64,000 nt of DNA, taken from NCBI GenBank assembly GCA_004154925.1, contig QJNS01000248.1:48723-112722 (forward strand). Direction: 5' to 3'. Positions within the stretch are counted from its first letter, which is position 1, and each line of letters starts with the position of its first letter. The notes under the pieces were generated by a model. The model saw only the letters and a list, made by a program, of their open reading frames with translations, had not been told where the DNA came from and searched no databases. The stretch is from Monosporascus cannonballus (Eukaryota; Ascomycota; Sordariomycetes; Xylariales). A program made the translations under genes and the position numbers. Shown here piece by piece: positions 1-12,124 of the stretch.

Positions 1-1193
1 AGTTCGAGTTCTGGTTGTCGAGCTTCAAGGTCATCGTCATATGTGGTGTCATCCTATTGGCGCTCATCATCGCAGCTGGTGGTGCCGATGGTGATCCGAG
101 AGGCTTCCGCTACTGGCGAGATCCGGGGTGAGTGCTAGCTAAATGTTTCCTGACAGGATTTGTACTGACTACAACCAGTGCTTTCAAGCCTTTCATCAAC
201 GAGGGGCCCTCCGGTAAATTCCTAGGCTTCTGGTCGACCATGGTCACGGCCACCTTTGCCTATCTAGGAACCGAACTGGTCGGTGTGACGGTTGGAGAGG
301 CTCAGAACCCTCGTAAGACGATCCCGCGTGCCATCAAGCTCACCTTCTACCGAATTGTCTTCTTCTATTGCATCAGTATCTTCTTGCTGGGCATGTGCGT
401 GCCGTATAACGATCCTGGTCTCGCCTTCGCCACCAACACGGCCAACAACGCCAACGCATCACCTTTCGTGGTTGCTATCAAGAACGCCAGAATCCGTACC
501 CTCGACCACATTCTGAATGCTTGCATCCTGGTATTCGTCTTCTCGGCATCCAACTCGGATCTGTACATTGCTAGCCGCACCCTGTACGGTCTGGCCTCTG
601 ACGGTTCCGCCCCTAAAATCTTCCGAAGGACCGACAATAAGGGCGTCCCGCTGTACGCCCTGGGCGTTTCTGCCTGCTTCGCGCTGCTGGCTTTCATGAA
701 CGTGTCCGACGACTCGAGGAGCGTCTTCACCTACTTCGTCGACATGGTCACCATCTTCGGCCTGATGACCTGGGTCTCGATCCTGGTGACGCACATCTGG
801 TTTGTGCGGGCGCGCAGGGCGCAGGGCCTCGCCAACTCGGCCATGCCCTACGTGGCGCCCCTCGGCATCTACGGCTCCTACGGCGCGCTCGCCGTGTGCA
901 TCCTCATCTCGCTGACCAAGAGCTTCCAGGTGTTCGTCAAGGGCCGGTGGAACACGACCACCTTCGTCACCAGCTACCTCGGCATCCCCGTCTACCTGCT
1001 CCTCATCTTCGGCCACAAGGCCTGGACCCGCAGCAAAGGCGTCCGTCCGCATGAGTGCGATTTCTACACGGGCAAGGACATCATAGACCGCGAGGAGGAA
1101 GCCTTCCTCGCCGCCAAGGCCGCCGCCAATGCCCAGAAGAGTCCCTCGGGCAGCTCTGCCTTCTACAAGAGATACGTCTCTTGGCTGTTGTAG
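1..1193 (+). CDS. Amino acid permease (YAT family), 5'-truncated by window edge
   Basis: Plasma-membrane proton-coupled amino acid uptake, AA_permease family (fungal YAT group, closest in feel to Dip5/Gap1-type permeases). The window enters mid-gene; reading is open from base 3. A 51-nt intron at 128-178 (GTGAGT...CCAG) joins codons for ...YWRDPG to AFKPFINEG..., restoring the motif typical of the family. The second exon carries several hydrophobic helices, the conserved GTELVGVTVGEAQNPRK segment that follows a membrane helix, and ends in a charged cytoplasmic tail with TAG at 1191-1193. The N-terminal tail and first helices lie outside the window. Family is clear; substrate cannot be told from this part. 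Confidence 0.9.
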
Positions 1194-2098
1194 GCTGGGG
1201 GGGGGACTGCGAAAGTTTAATCGTAATAAGACACGAGAAATGTACGCGGCACATTTGGGAGAGGGACGGTTAATGACGCGACGATACTTGTACGGACCGT
1301 ATAGAACTCCTCTCGACACAGGGCGGAGTATATAGCGCATATATCCAGTCATTTCGTTTCGTTATTCCCGGCTCTCCTATGCATGTGTTTCTAAGGAGCC
1401 CCTTAGACCATCCTCCGCCGGAAGGTCTTGCGGCTCAGATTACTAACGGGGAAAGCACCGCGCTGTTCGGTAGAAGCAGCTGCACGTGAGCTATTGCTAT
1501 AAGTGCAATGCCAAACTCACCTGATGCTATACCCATAGCACAAAGGCGGAGCGGAGCCCCCTTTAATTACTGAAGTGCGCTTGCCAAAAGAAATGCCCGC
1601 CCTTCCTGTACTTGCTTAATACCTACGTACTGGAGTTAATTTTAGCTTCCAGGGTTGTTTACTCGATACGGCGGCTCTGGCGGAAATTTCCGGGGGATTT
1701 CACGGTTTGCTTATTACGTAATGTATACGTCAGGGCTACAGTACCGAGGTATTTTGTCATTTGCTCTATGTGACTGGCAAGGAGGTTCCCGTCGCCCTCA
1801 AGATGCATGCCGTAAGGCCGGTGGGTAACTCCGCAACGGTCCCGGAGCCCAGGACCCCATCTGGTTAGCTTGGTACCTTGTATCTTATACACTTGGTAAT
1901 GGTGCTCCAGGCCAGTCACAGCGTGATCGGATGAACGCTTCGAATTGACACTCGGGGGTCCGAGTGAGGCCGGGGAGTAACGGCGAGTAAAAAAAAAGCG
2001 GTGCCATACTGTGCAGCAGGTAAGAGGAGATTACGGCTGGATCGCGGCTGTCGTGGGGATCCGTTTATTCATAGGGCCCGGCCATCCTCTCGACCTGC

Positions 2099-2100
<2 letters not shown>

Positions 2101-2151
<51 letters not shown>
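2101..2151. repeat. Poly-T homopolymer, 51 nt
   Basis: Uninterrupted run of 51 T (read on the minus strand, 51 A). It could be a retroposed poly-A tail, but no target-site duplication or coding relic was seen beside it, and its length equals that of the G run 620 bp further on, which points to an assembly limit. Confidence 0.95.
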
Positions 2152-2155
<4 letters not shown>

Positions 2156-2773
2156 ATATGATGGATATGGTGTGGATGCTTACCTACTTAGCTAAGCTCT
2201 TGCCCATACGGTGCCGTCGCACAGCTTCATTACTCCGATGCAGCCCCCGCGGGCGACTACGTGCTTAGTAGAGATGGCCGACAATGTCAGTTATCGCGCG
2301 GTCCGCGGTGGTCTAGCGTTAGACGGCAGAGGACCTGCCAACTGTCCAAGGCACGGGCTGATTCGTGCGCAGCGCATGGCTGCCTTCGCTATCGGGCTGC
2401 GGTTGAAGCTCCTCGTCCATAGGTAGGCTTGGAATGACCGACGAGAACGGAGTGCCCGGTGTTATGGCTACGTTATGTATATCACAAGAAAGATTCGAGG
2501 GGTGGTGGTCTTCGCCCTCCCGACCACGTAGGTTCTCCGCCTGTTATTTTGCAGGGCACTCGTGCGGACCGCCCTAGGTGGTGGTTAAACGAGGGAGCTG
2601 GACGGGGCGAGCCTCAAGTCCACCGCTTTGACAATTGTAGACAGAGCGAAATATAGTAGCGACTACCTCGACGTGTAGGGCAACCCACGAGCGTATCTAG
2701 ACTTCTCGGTCTCCCATGGGCTCTACGACCTCCCGTAGGATGGGGTTGGAAGGGGGAATACCTAGCACTTACT

Positions 2774-2824
<51 letters not shown>

Positions 2825-2852
2825 NNNNNNNNNNCCCCCCCCCCCCCCCCCC
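2774..2852. other. Assembly gap: 51 G, 10 N, 18 C
   Basis: G run at 2774-2824, N at 2825-2834, C run at 2835-2852. A scaffold join between two contigs that each end in a G/C homopolymer. Poly-G ends are a common artefact of two-colour Illumina chemistry. Both the gap size and the homopolymer lengths should be distrusted. Confidence 0.95.
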
Positions 2853-3328
2853 GTGATGCTTCGTGAGAACCACACAGGTCATTTTATCGATCTGTAAGCT
2901 GCGTGCGGCATTACATACCTGTATACCGCGTGCACGGTAAGGGAGATAGATATCTGTGCTGCGCAGGTCATGGCAAAAATTCCAATAAAGGCGCAGTTGG
3001 AATGGGGATGGAGGATGGGCGAGAAGGCCAAGGGGTTGGAATCTCATTAAGAGCGCAACCGACTCCTCCTAGAAGAGGACCACAACGCACTTCCAGGTCC
3101 GTATGTTTGAGGATGGCTTGGACGCTAATCGTCCGGTCCGGCATAAGTACTTACGGATTTCCCTCTCGGACGAGAGGCACAAACCACCTAAGAATGGGAA
3201 AGGGAAAGGAAGTAACAAACAAACAATCACGGAAGAAAGTCATCAAACATCTATCGAGTCTATGTTTTGCTGTCGTATTCAAACGTATCTAATCTTCATC
3301 CACCCCCCTCCCCTCTCTGCTCTATATA

Positions 3329-6237
3329 CTATAAGATCCCACCGCGCTCAACCAAGGGACCATCGACGGCATCCGTGTCGGCACTGTCTCTCGGCCGGTC
3401 ACCACCATGACCACCGCCGCCGCCGTCGCCGCCCAGCAGCCCGCGGTTCTCTCCGCTCCCGTCGATGTCTTCTTCCGCGTCACCGATGCCAAGCTCGGCG
3501 GCGGTGCGCCGCGTCTCCTCGGCGCCGTTGAGCACGTACCAGCAGTCCTTCTTGGTCAGGAGACCCTGTAGGACGCCGCGGTCGGTGAAGAGGACGTAGC
3601 GGACGCCCAGCTTCTGGAAGTACGAGACGGCGAGGTGCAGGCTGGCGCGGCTAGGCAGCGTCAGCGGCGTCTGGTCCATCCAGGGGCGCAGGTCGAGGAC
3701 TGCTCCCGGCTCAGACGAGGAGGCGGCGTGCAGCGGGCCCCCACCGAGCGGGAGCGGGGTCGGCCGGGGCCGCGCGAAGAAGGCCTCGGTCTCTTCGGGC
3801 GGAGGGCCGCCGCGCTCGCGGTTCCGCGCCGCCGCGGCGTCGAGGTTGTACGCGAGGTCGGCGCGCGAGATGTAACCCAGCAGCACGGCGTCGCGGGCAT
3901 CCGAGACGACGGGGAACCCGCGGTAGGGGCACGAGTCGAGCACGGAGCGCAGCGACGCGATAGTGTGCCCCGTCGCCGTGAGCACCACGAGGTCCTCGAT
4001 GCGCGTCATGATCTGGCTCGCCGGCGCGTCGGGCAGCACGTGCGCCGCGCCGCCGTCCTCGCCCGAGTCCAGGAACGGGTACCCGTTGAGGTGGATCCAG
4101 CTCTCATAGATGCCGCGCCGCGAGAAGGCGTCGCCCACCCACTTGGAGATCATCACCGCCACCATGATGGGCAGCACGTACGTCAGCGCCCCCGTCAGCT
4201 CGAACATGATGACCACGATGGACACCGTCATGCGCGTCACGCCGCCAAGCGCCGCGGCCGCGCCGATGATCGCGTACACGCCGGGGGTGACGCAGGGGAC
4301 GTCTGGTTCGCACTTGCTGAAGAGGAGGAACCCCGGGTTGTTCCGCTGCCAGATCTCCATGACGAGGCCGACCGCGCGGCCGGTGAGGGCACCAATGGCC
4401 ATGGATGGTAGGATGATGCCGGCCGGGATGTGTAGACCGAAGGTGATGGAGGCGAGGAAGAAGCCGAGTATCGCTCCGAAGATTAACAATACGATGGTGC
4501 CAGCCGTTGCGGCTCCCGTCTTGCAGAGCCCGAACTGGTCATCCAGAACGAGGGCGCAGTCGGTGAAGAGGGAGGACACGAGTTCGGAAGACTGCGCTCG
4601 CATGTAGAAGTTGGGGTAATTTATTAGGGCTGTCAGGAGGGCCACGATGAAGACCTGCGTCACGGGCCCCGGGAGCCACGGCTTAGACTTCCTCCACTGT
4701 GCCACACGCATATTGGCCTTGATGAAGAGGCCGCCGTAGATGCCACCAAGAATCCCAAGTAACGCAAAAGGGATGATCTCGAAGCCGTGCCAGCTATTTT
4801 TAAACTTCACTTGGTATAAGACGAGCTTGCCTAAACGGAAAGGATCGAAAGCCTGCAGAACAACCGCTGCCGTCATGGCACAGACGAAACTTTGCCACAT
4901 GGTCTTGTCGGGGAAATAATACGAGAGCTGTTCGAGACTGAACAACACTCCACCGATAGGAGAGCCGAAGGCCACCGAGATGCCCGACGCCGCAGCTGCC
5001 GAAAGGACTTCTCGTTTCCGCGCTATCGACAATTAGTCCCGTGTAGTCGGAGGGCGCCGCGTGGAAACCCACCCTCGTTATTATTGATGCTCGGAAATAG
5101 CTTGATAAATAGGTTTGCGCAACAGCATGCCACGTGGACTAGAGGGCCCTCCTTTCCCAACCACATGCCCGATGCGACAGCGAGACACTGGGGGATAGTC
5201 AGCCAGGATGCGCCGCCACGCTCGTTCATTCTGGAGCTTACCAGGCCCAGGGATTTCGTAACCAAGGTCCAGGCGCTTAGAAACCGCCGAATTATGAAGC
5301 CCCCCAAGACCGTCTTTAACTCGGGTATACCGCTATGTTTAGCATAAGTCGAGTACTCCTTTACCAGAAAGCCGGCGCAGACAGCAAATGTAACCTGCCT
5401 CTCGTTAGGGACGGGTGATGTTATCGGTCATGAGGGACCCACGGAGAGGAGAAGGAAGAAGAAATATTCTATAAACCACTTCCCGCCGACAGATGTGATC
5501 CCAAGGGCTGTCGCCCATGGCTTCCATCCGAGGCACTTGTCGCCCTGGTCGTAACCCAAGCAACAGAAATCCCTATTCAGATAGAAAGCGCCGCCGTCTT
5601 CTCGGCTGCAGAAGCCTATCTTTATATCCCCGAGCCAGTTCGACGCGACGTCTATGCCGGCAGCTAGTGTGCCGACGGCGATGCCGGTAAGCACTAGGAT
5701 GACCCATATCTGGCTGGAGTCTAACAGCAACCGGATATATCCAAGTATGCCGGACGCGCTCGAGTACAGCGCACGCAGTCGTTGGCGCTCTTTCGTGTAT
5801 TCAAAGATCCAATCGATGGCCGTCAGGTCTTCGTAGCCCACTCTCCTCCCGGGTCCCTCGACGTACCAATCGAGCGGCTCTCCTTCTTTTGGTCCAGCAG
5901 GCGAAAACGGCCGATTCCCGCCAACCCCAGTATCCAAAGCGTGCAATGGCGTTCCCGAATGAGGCGATTGCGAGCCTCCGAATCGGTTCCCCGTCAAAGT
6001 TGAGAGAAACCCGCTGGGTTGCGAGAGGACGGACTGCTTCTGTTTGCGCTTGAAGCTGATCGGCTCGCTGGGGCCGTCGCCCAAGGGGTAGTCGCGCAAT
6101 ATCTCGGTATCGTCGCCATCGAGGAAATGGATGATCTCGTCATCTTCGCCGCGATTAGGGGACTGCCCGCTGATCGCCCTTGAGGAGGAAGCCGATGAAT
6201 CTTGGTCGTCGTTCATGAGGTTGCTACCGCTGGACAT
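3329..6237 (-). CDS. CLC-family voltage-gated chloride channel / transporter
   Basis: Membrane chloride channel or Cl-/H+ exchanger of the fungal ClcA/Gef1 type. Four exons, 918 aa: 5443-6237, 5242-5394, 5073-5187, 3329-5022; introns of 48, 54 and 50 nt, all GT-AG with phases that fit. About 175 N-terminal residues are hydrophilic, then the CLC membrane core with the selectivity motifs SGIPE, GKEGP (gating glutamate present) and, later, [13 protein letters not shown]. Two CBS domains follow (roughly residues 690-745 and 810-865; the first begins near [13 protein letters not shown]), then a Gly/Asp-rich tail. Start chosen at [10 protein letters not shown], the first ATG of the open frame. Divergent from the gene at 7016 over a 778-bp promoter region. 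Family certain; channel versus exchanger is not. Confidence 0.93.
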
Positions 6238-7015
6238 GCTGAAGGTGAGGCAGCGTCACCTGCCATATCGCAACTGGGGAGGCTCAAACAAACGTCAGGC
6301 GTGCGAAACAACTTGAAAGACAGATATCGGGGGCCTCGAATGCCGAAACTTATGCTTGGCTGGGTGAATACGATCGGTTTGCTTCGGCGACATGAAACAT
6401 AAAGACATCAGGCGTGCTGTAGGTGAAAGTACGTAGGTAGCCAGTATGGACGATGTAGACACCTTGGCCGATAGCGATAACGCCCCAACACTACCTACCT
6501 AGGCCCGCCTGGTAGGGCACCTGATGCTATCAATACCTACTATGTAGGTACCCAGGTAGATAGACAGACAGGCCTGGGGAGCCCCTCCACCACCAATGCG
6601 ATGGGCACCTCTAGACACTCATGCACTGTACGAAGGACCTAAGCTTTGGTGGAACCCTTTACATTCTACTGTAAATAGTGAATATGCTCAAAGACAGGTT
6701 ACGCCGATATTAGTATAGTATTTCTTCTTCTAGCGCGCCCCACGGGTGCTTGACAGGCGGTTTTTATTCCGGGCCAGCTTTTCTGACCACGTATGATTGG
6801 TTCATAGTGTGACCAAGGATCCTCGATTTGTATAACATCGTAGAACCCTTGGAACATTCCAATGACGAAAGTCCATCAAGGATGATTGAAAGTGCTTGAT
6901 GCTGGGATTCAAAAACCGAAGAATGCTAATTTCTACCGGTATCAACTCGCGTAATACTCGTCTGCATCTAGTATGTATACCTAGATAAATTAATTAACAT
7001 AGAAGGACTTCGGAC
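6238..7015. promoter_or_regulatory. Divergent intergenic/promoter region with TAGGTA motifs
   Basis: Shared upstream region of the CLC (-) and DUF1941 (+) genes. It holds repeated TAGGTA/TACCTA words: 6434-6440, a run TACCTACCTAGG at 6492-6503, and 6534-6550. Similar words occur upstream of several other genes in this window. No coding region seen. Role as protein-binding sites is inference. Confidence 0.45.
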
Positions 7016-9184
7016 ATGGATACGGCACAGCCCGCCCCGGCGGTACCACCGGCGGTACCACCGGCACACAGCGCCGCAGCTGAAAACGGAGACACGGACA
7101 CGTCCATTGAGAAGGTCCAGCAATATCTCAAGGCTAAAGATGACACTTCGAGATTCGTCGGTCTGGCTCTCCTCAAATCCGTCCTAGACAATTCACCCGC
7201 ACTTCAGAGCGATGAGGAGACCATTACCTCGCTCTGGAATTCCATCTCGCCCAAGTTCCTCGACCGGCTCCTGAGGACCGGATCCCGGGCCGGGCCGGAC
7301 CAGAAAAATTCCAAGGACATGCTTGACCTTCCCGTCGCCGTCCTCCATACCTTCACGGTCTTATTGCCCGATGAAGCTAAACAAGGCGCCAGGTTACTGA
7401 ACCGAATACCTAGGCTGACGAGCGCCGTTCTTTATAGGTACCTTCGCTCATATCGGTTAGGAAAAGGGGGGATATAAGCTAACTTACCTGTAGCTCTAAG
7501 GAGACAGCCGGGATTATCATTGAAACGCTACTTACACTCGTCAGCTTTCCCGAGGGGGCGAGCATATTTGCTGGACTTGATATTGACGAGTGGACGCCTC
7601 TAATCGAGATTGCCCCGGAGCATCCGCATGTCTTGAGTATCTTTATATGGGCTTGGGAACGAGGCACAACCGCCTTGGCGGATCAGCAGTCTAGAAGCGG
7701 TATGAGAAAAAAGATCGATCAGAGTATCCAATCGCTTGTTGCTTCATTTTCCGGTACTGATGCGACAAGTCTGCTGGAATTCTTATCACACCTGGGGAAT
7801 TTAGACGCCGAGGTAAAATAAGCGGCCATCTCCCCGATGGATATCGGACACGGCTGACCAATTCTTGCAGCTTATACCTCAGAATCCTAAATGGCTCCGT
7901 TCTGTTGCGAAATTCATACGCAACCTATCCACCAAGCGGCCGACCGCAGCTGGACGCTCGGCATACACCAGGTGTGCCGGCACGGTCCTGATGCTCTATC
8001 CCAGGCAGGCGCCCCAGCTGCTGTTCTCCGACGAGCAGGATTCCGAGAAGCCATTCTCCTATCTCTTCATCAACCTCATTCTAGTAGACGTACGCGCAAC
8101 CCTGCCCTCTCTCCTGGAGAAGCTGAATGACGCGGAATATCCACAGACGTCCCAGCGTCTCGCGGCCGCCCTCGACGTCCTGGCTGCCTTCATCGGCCAC
8201 CTCATCGCATGGATAGAAGAGCTGGATAGCCCGGACGCCGCCACCCCGCCATCCGAGAAGCCGACGTTCAACATGCCCCCCCACCTGGTCCTCAAGCTGA
8301 GCAAGTCCATAGGGGAGACTATCTCGGTCACCATGGAGTACCTCCGCGACCGCTGGGACGCCTCGGTAGCCGGCGCTGCGGGCTTGCATCCCGAGGCCCG
8401 TGTGGGCGCTGCGCACACGTCTACAGGCTCGCACAAGACGTTGGCCTGGGATTCCAAGGACGGCGACGCGGCGGTGGACCCCTTCACCCTCTCGGCCCTG
8501 CGCGCGATAGCCCTCTGGTTGCGCGATGACGACGGCGACGTGCTCAGGAAGGAAGCTGCGGGCCTGATGGACATGCTGATGGAGCTGTACCAGCGAAGTT
8601 CCTCCACCACCACACCGCCATCCGCTAGCTCTTCCCGCGACCAACCGGATTATCGCCTGCCGACCCTCGCGGCCCTCGAGGGCATCCTGCGTACGTCGAG
8701 GGGCGTCGAGGCGTTCGACTCCCACGGCGGATGGCAGGTTCTGTCCCGAGACCTGGTCGCCGTCCTGAACGCGACGTCGTCTAATCGCCCGCACGACCTG
8801 GAAGCGGAGATTCTGCGAGGGACCCGCATCGCGCTCGCGCTCTCGATCGTCGTGGAGAGCGAGACCACCACGCCCGAAGACCGGATGGGCCTAGTGACGG
8901 CCGTGGCTGCGTACGACGTGCCGCCGATCGCATCGGCGTCAGCGGAGGGCGCCGCCGCTATCGACAACGGCGAGGAGGCCGCCCTGCTCGGCTTCCAGAC
9001 GGACGTGCTGCGGCTCGCCGCGGCCCTGCTGGCGAACGCCAACCCCGGCATGAGGAGGCGCTACGCGCACTCGGCGAGCGCGATAAGGGACATCGCCGAG
9101 CGGCTGAGGAGCAGCGTAGGAAGCGACGAGAGTCCGGCCGCGTCGGACCTGGACGACGTGCTCGCCGCGCTGAGCTGGGGTTAG
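7016..9184 (+). CDS. DUF1941 / neurochondrin-family protein
   Basis: Conserved fungal protein resembling the neurochondrin (DUF1941) family, predicted all-helical, HEAT/ARM-like; molecular role in fungi unknown to me. Three exons, 684 aa: 7016-7437, 7494-7812, 7871-9184. Intron 1 (56 nt) has a GCTAAC branch site just before CTGTAG; intron 2 (58 nt) has GCTGAC before TTGCAG; both keep phase. The N-terminus is Ala/Pro-rich with a short repeat (PAVPPAVPPA), followed by the family-typical segment where residues near SRFVGLALLKSVLDN and LDLPVAVLHTFTVLL lie. The C-terminal exon is rich in Leu/Ala helices. Start at 7016 is the first ATG of the frame, about 30 bases after a TTAATTAA stretch. Family assignment from memory of the domain, moderately sure. 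Confidence 0.85.
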
Positions 9185-10207
9185 GCGAATGTCAGATGAG
9201 GGTAATAATAGTAATAAAACGTAATTTCCCGAAAAGAGATCGCTGAGCGGCAGGATGCGTGATTCGTCGTCCGTTGGTGTAGTGCTCTGCAACCCTGTCA
9301 GCATCCTGATTTAGCATTACGGGGCACAATTCGAGAGCCGAGACCGATCCATCCCACTTATATGGGCTTAGAAAAGAACCAAGTTCCATATTCCGCTGGC
9401 GGCTTCCGTTAGGAAAGCGAAGCTCAAAACCGTTAGTAATGGCTGACTGGTAACATCTACTGTGAATTCACCCTTTTACGGGTTTCACCACTGGATATAC
9501 TGCCCGTAAGTACCTACTCAGCGACTCACAACAGCTTCGAACGGCACTTGGGTGTCAAACTCCAGAAAGGGGGGGAGGGCGGACGTCGGCTATTATATGT
9601 CACTCGGAACAATGGGAACCACCGCATCGCTTAATACCTGGTGAATGCATTCAGGGAAGAGGGAAAGGCAGCACCTGCTATCTGGACTATGATACACACT
9701 CACTATCTCACAGATTTATGCGGGTCGGCTCCTCCCTACTGCTGGGGCGCCAGATGCGAGAGAAGGAGTAAAAAGAAAAGAGAATGCAAATGATTTAACC
9801 GACCGCCCCTGTCCGGTTTCGTGATAATGGGGGTATCAAGCCTAGTGATGACCGGAACTCCGTTTCCATGCAAAGAACTCGCCTGGGTTCCGATACTCGC
9901 ACACACATACAACCCTTTCGCTAGGTGCGATATGCCTTGCGAGGGTCAGGTCCAGCACCAAGGAAATCCCAGCCTAGTTGAGTTTAGGGACGCCATCGCG
10001 AACTGCGCGTCTCGACTCTTATATCTCAGAGAGGATGTCCGACATGCAGCTTCGCTGAGATATGAACTATCCGGGTTTGCCGAATCGACTCTGATGGTGC
10101 CTCGGCTTCAACCCCTGCCTGCCTAACTCCGTACAAGCACTCACCATCAAACCTGCGTCTTCACCACGTCAAGGGCGTAGTCAAGTGCGGTACACAAGCT
10201 AGGTCCT
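9185..10207. other. Intergenic, nothing recognised
   Basis: Convergent 3' flanks of the DUF1941 gene and the RING gene. Only short open frames without family features; no repeat or RNA gene seen. Confidence 0.6.
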
Positions 10208-12124
10208 TCAAAACCGGCTCGCCGGCCGCTTCCCCTTTTTGGTGGCCGTCATGACTTTCAGCTCGAGGTGATAGTAGGATTTCGTATTTTTGCCTTTCTT
10301 GTCTTTGAGGTCGACCTTCGTCCGACAGACCGGGCACGTCTTCTTCATACTGTCGATATGAAGCGAGGAATGTAGGCACTCGGAGCAGAATAGATGACCT
10401 AATGGGACCGTGAAGTTAATAACCTGTGCTATATGGCAGCCATGATGGGGGAGGGAACTATCGACATACCGCAATGTGTGACGGTCAACGCAGTTACATC
10501 GTCCATGCATATCACACACTGGAATTTGCCTAACTTGACCCGGTTGTCCACTTTCGGTGCCATGAGCGCGGTCGGGACCTCATCCACGTTGGACAGGTCG
10601 ATGCTGTCGGGGTCTTCATTGTCTGTCTTCTGCGGAGAACCGAAATCTTCTTCGAAGGGGGAGCTCGCATCGTACCGTGGCAAGGTATTCCTTCCGGCCT
10701 TGGCCGGGCGACTGGACGACTGCGAGGTTCGACGCCTCTTAGCGTCCTCAAGGGATCTAGTAATAGTGGCTCTATGTCTCTTCCTCGCTCTTGGTGCCAT
10801 GGGCGTCGTCGGATCAATGCCAGAATTCATGTTGTCAAAATCAGGCTCTTCCTTCGTCAGGTCTACAACACCGCCTCCCCCTCGACTCCCCCTGCTTGAG
10901 CGCCGGAGTGCAGGTGGCATGGTCTCGCCTATTTCTAGTGGCTTTGGTAAATGGGAGGATCGATGCCGGGAGGGAGGGGGAAGAGGGCTGCTGCTGAGAG
11001 GTGGAAGCGAGGGCGAGGAAAAGTCACCAGTCGCCAAGGCGGCAACGTAAGGGTCGTCGATGCCTTGGTCCGCAGGCTGGGTTGTGGAGGGCCGAGGCAA
11101 ATAGAAGGCCGACGAGGCGTCTTGCGAATGGTGCCGTGGGCTTGCTGCAAAAATACCTCGGGGTTGTTGAATGTTGGGAGGGGCGAGTGGCGACGAGGTT
11201 CTTGCGCTAGATTGTTCTCGATGTTGATGTTGAGGGTGCTGGTGTTGGTGGTGTTGTTGTGGGGCGAACTGACGAGGGGGAGGAAATCGCCAGTTAGAAG
11301 GGAGGTGCGTCGCCCAGGATGACATATGAAGCTCGTGCTGTTCTGAATGCGGATACGGATCTGGATGTGGGTATGGGTGTGGGTGCGATGGTGAGTGTAG
11401 GTCCGAGTTGGAATCCGAGAAGGCGAGTGGAAAATCGGATAGCGGTGAAGTCCAATTGGTTCTTTCCCTCTCAGTGAACGGTGCTGGTGGTACTGCCCTA
11501 GGAAGTAAGCCGTCAAAGATGTGGTGGTGATAAGGGCTGGTTGGGATGAAAGGGTGATGGTTGCTGTTACTGTTGTTCCTTGTCGGGGTGCATGCGCTGT
11601 TACCGTTACCACTGTCGCGAACGGGGAAGGGAAATGGAAATAGGGCGCTAAATGGGTCAAGCGACGGTGGACGAGGCGACGATTGAAGATTTGAAGTCGA
11701 AGATGCAGGTTGTATGTTTCCGCTGAGGTGGCTATCGATATTATTATTAGTAGTAGTAATCAGGTTAGTAATGTTGTCGTTGTCGGTGTCGGCGGCGGTA
11801 GGGCTAATAGTTGCTGCTGTTACGCCGGCTATTCCTACGAAGGGATCCAGAATGTTTGTCCCGAACAACAAGTCGCCACAGTCTAACGTTAGGATGTCGA
11901 GCGCATTGCTGGAGTCCGAGTTCTCAAAGACAACGCCTGATAGGTTGATATATATAAGTCAGCTCGGTCAGGCGAGCAGAGTGTATTTACCGGCAGCTAT
12001 GGATAGCTACGGCGGATTGTATGGTACAAAATACGGCAGCAAGGCAGCTAGGGATACAGCGAAAGAGAGGTAATTTACCTGTAAAGCCGGGAAGGCCGTT
12101 AATCGTATCGAGAGGATCTGCCAT
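10208..12124 (-). CDS. slx8: C3HC4 RING-finger protein, Slx8/SUMO-targeted ubiquitin ligase-like
   Basis: Probable nuclear E3 ubiquitin ligase. Three exons, 567 aa: 12079-12124, 10470-11936, 10208-10398; introns of 142 and 71 nt (GTAAAT...TCAG and GTATGT...TTAG), phases consistent. The first exon encodes MADPLDTINGLPGFT; an in-frame ATG at 12274 exists, but the intervening sequence looks like leader (TACCTACTAGGTAGGT). Residues about 20-480 are low-complexity, rich in Ser, Pro, His, Gln and Asn. The RING is at the C-terminus, about residues 488-529: CVICMDDVT...HCGHLFCSECLH...CPVCR; the last intron splits it between Cys-Gly and His. A basic tail ends the protein. RING is certain; the Slx8 assignment rests on the C-terminal RING layout. 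Confidence 0.82.

Larger units (their letters stand above)
1194..3328. other. Gene-free stretch with homopolymers and assembly gap
   Basis: Between the 3' ends of the permease (+) and the CLC gene (-), i.e. a convergent intergenic region of 2.1 kb, longer than expected for two 3' ends. No convincing coding region. It contains the 51-T run, the 51-G run, the 10-N gap and the 18-C run, so part of the sequence is missing and its real length is unknown. Confidence 0.7.

Noticed and set aside
2101..2151. Poly-T as the tail of a LINE/SINE or retro-copy
   Set aside because: No coding relic or target-site duplication seen beside it, and its length equals that of the G run near the gap, which favours an assembly cause.
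9821..10126. 101-codon plus-strand frame between convergent genes
   Set aside because: No family resemblance or splice continuation; isolated in 3' flanking DNA.
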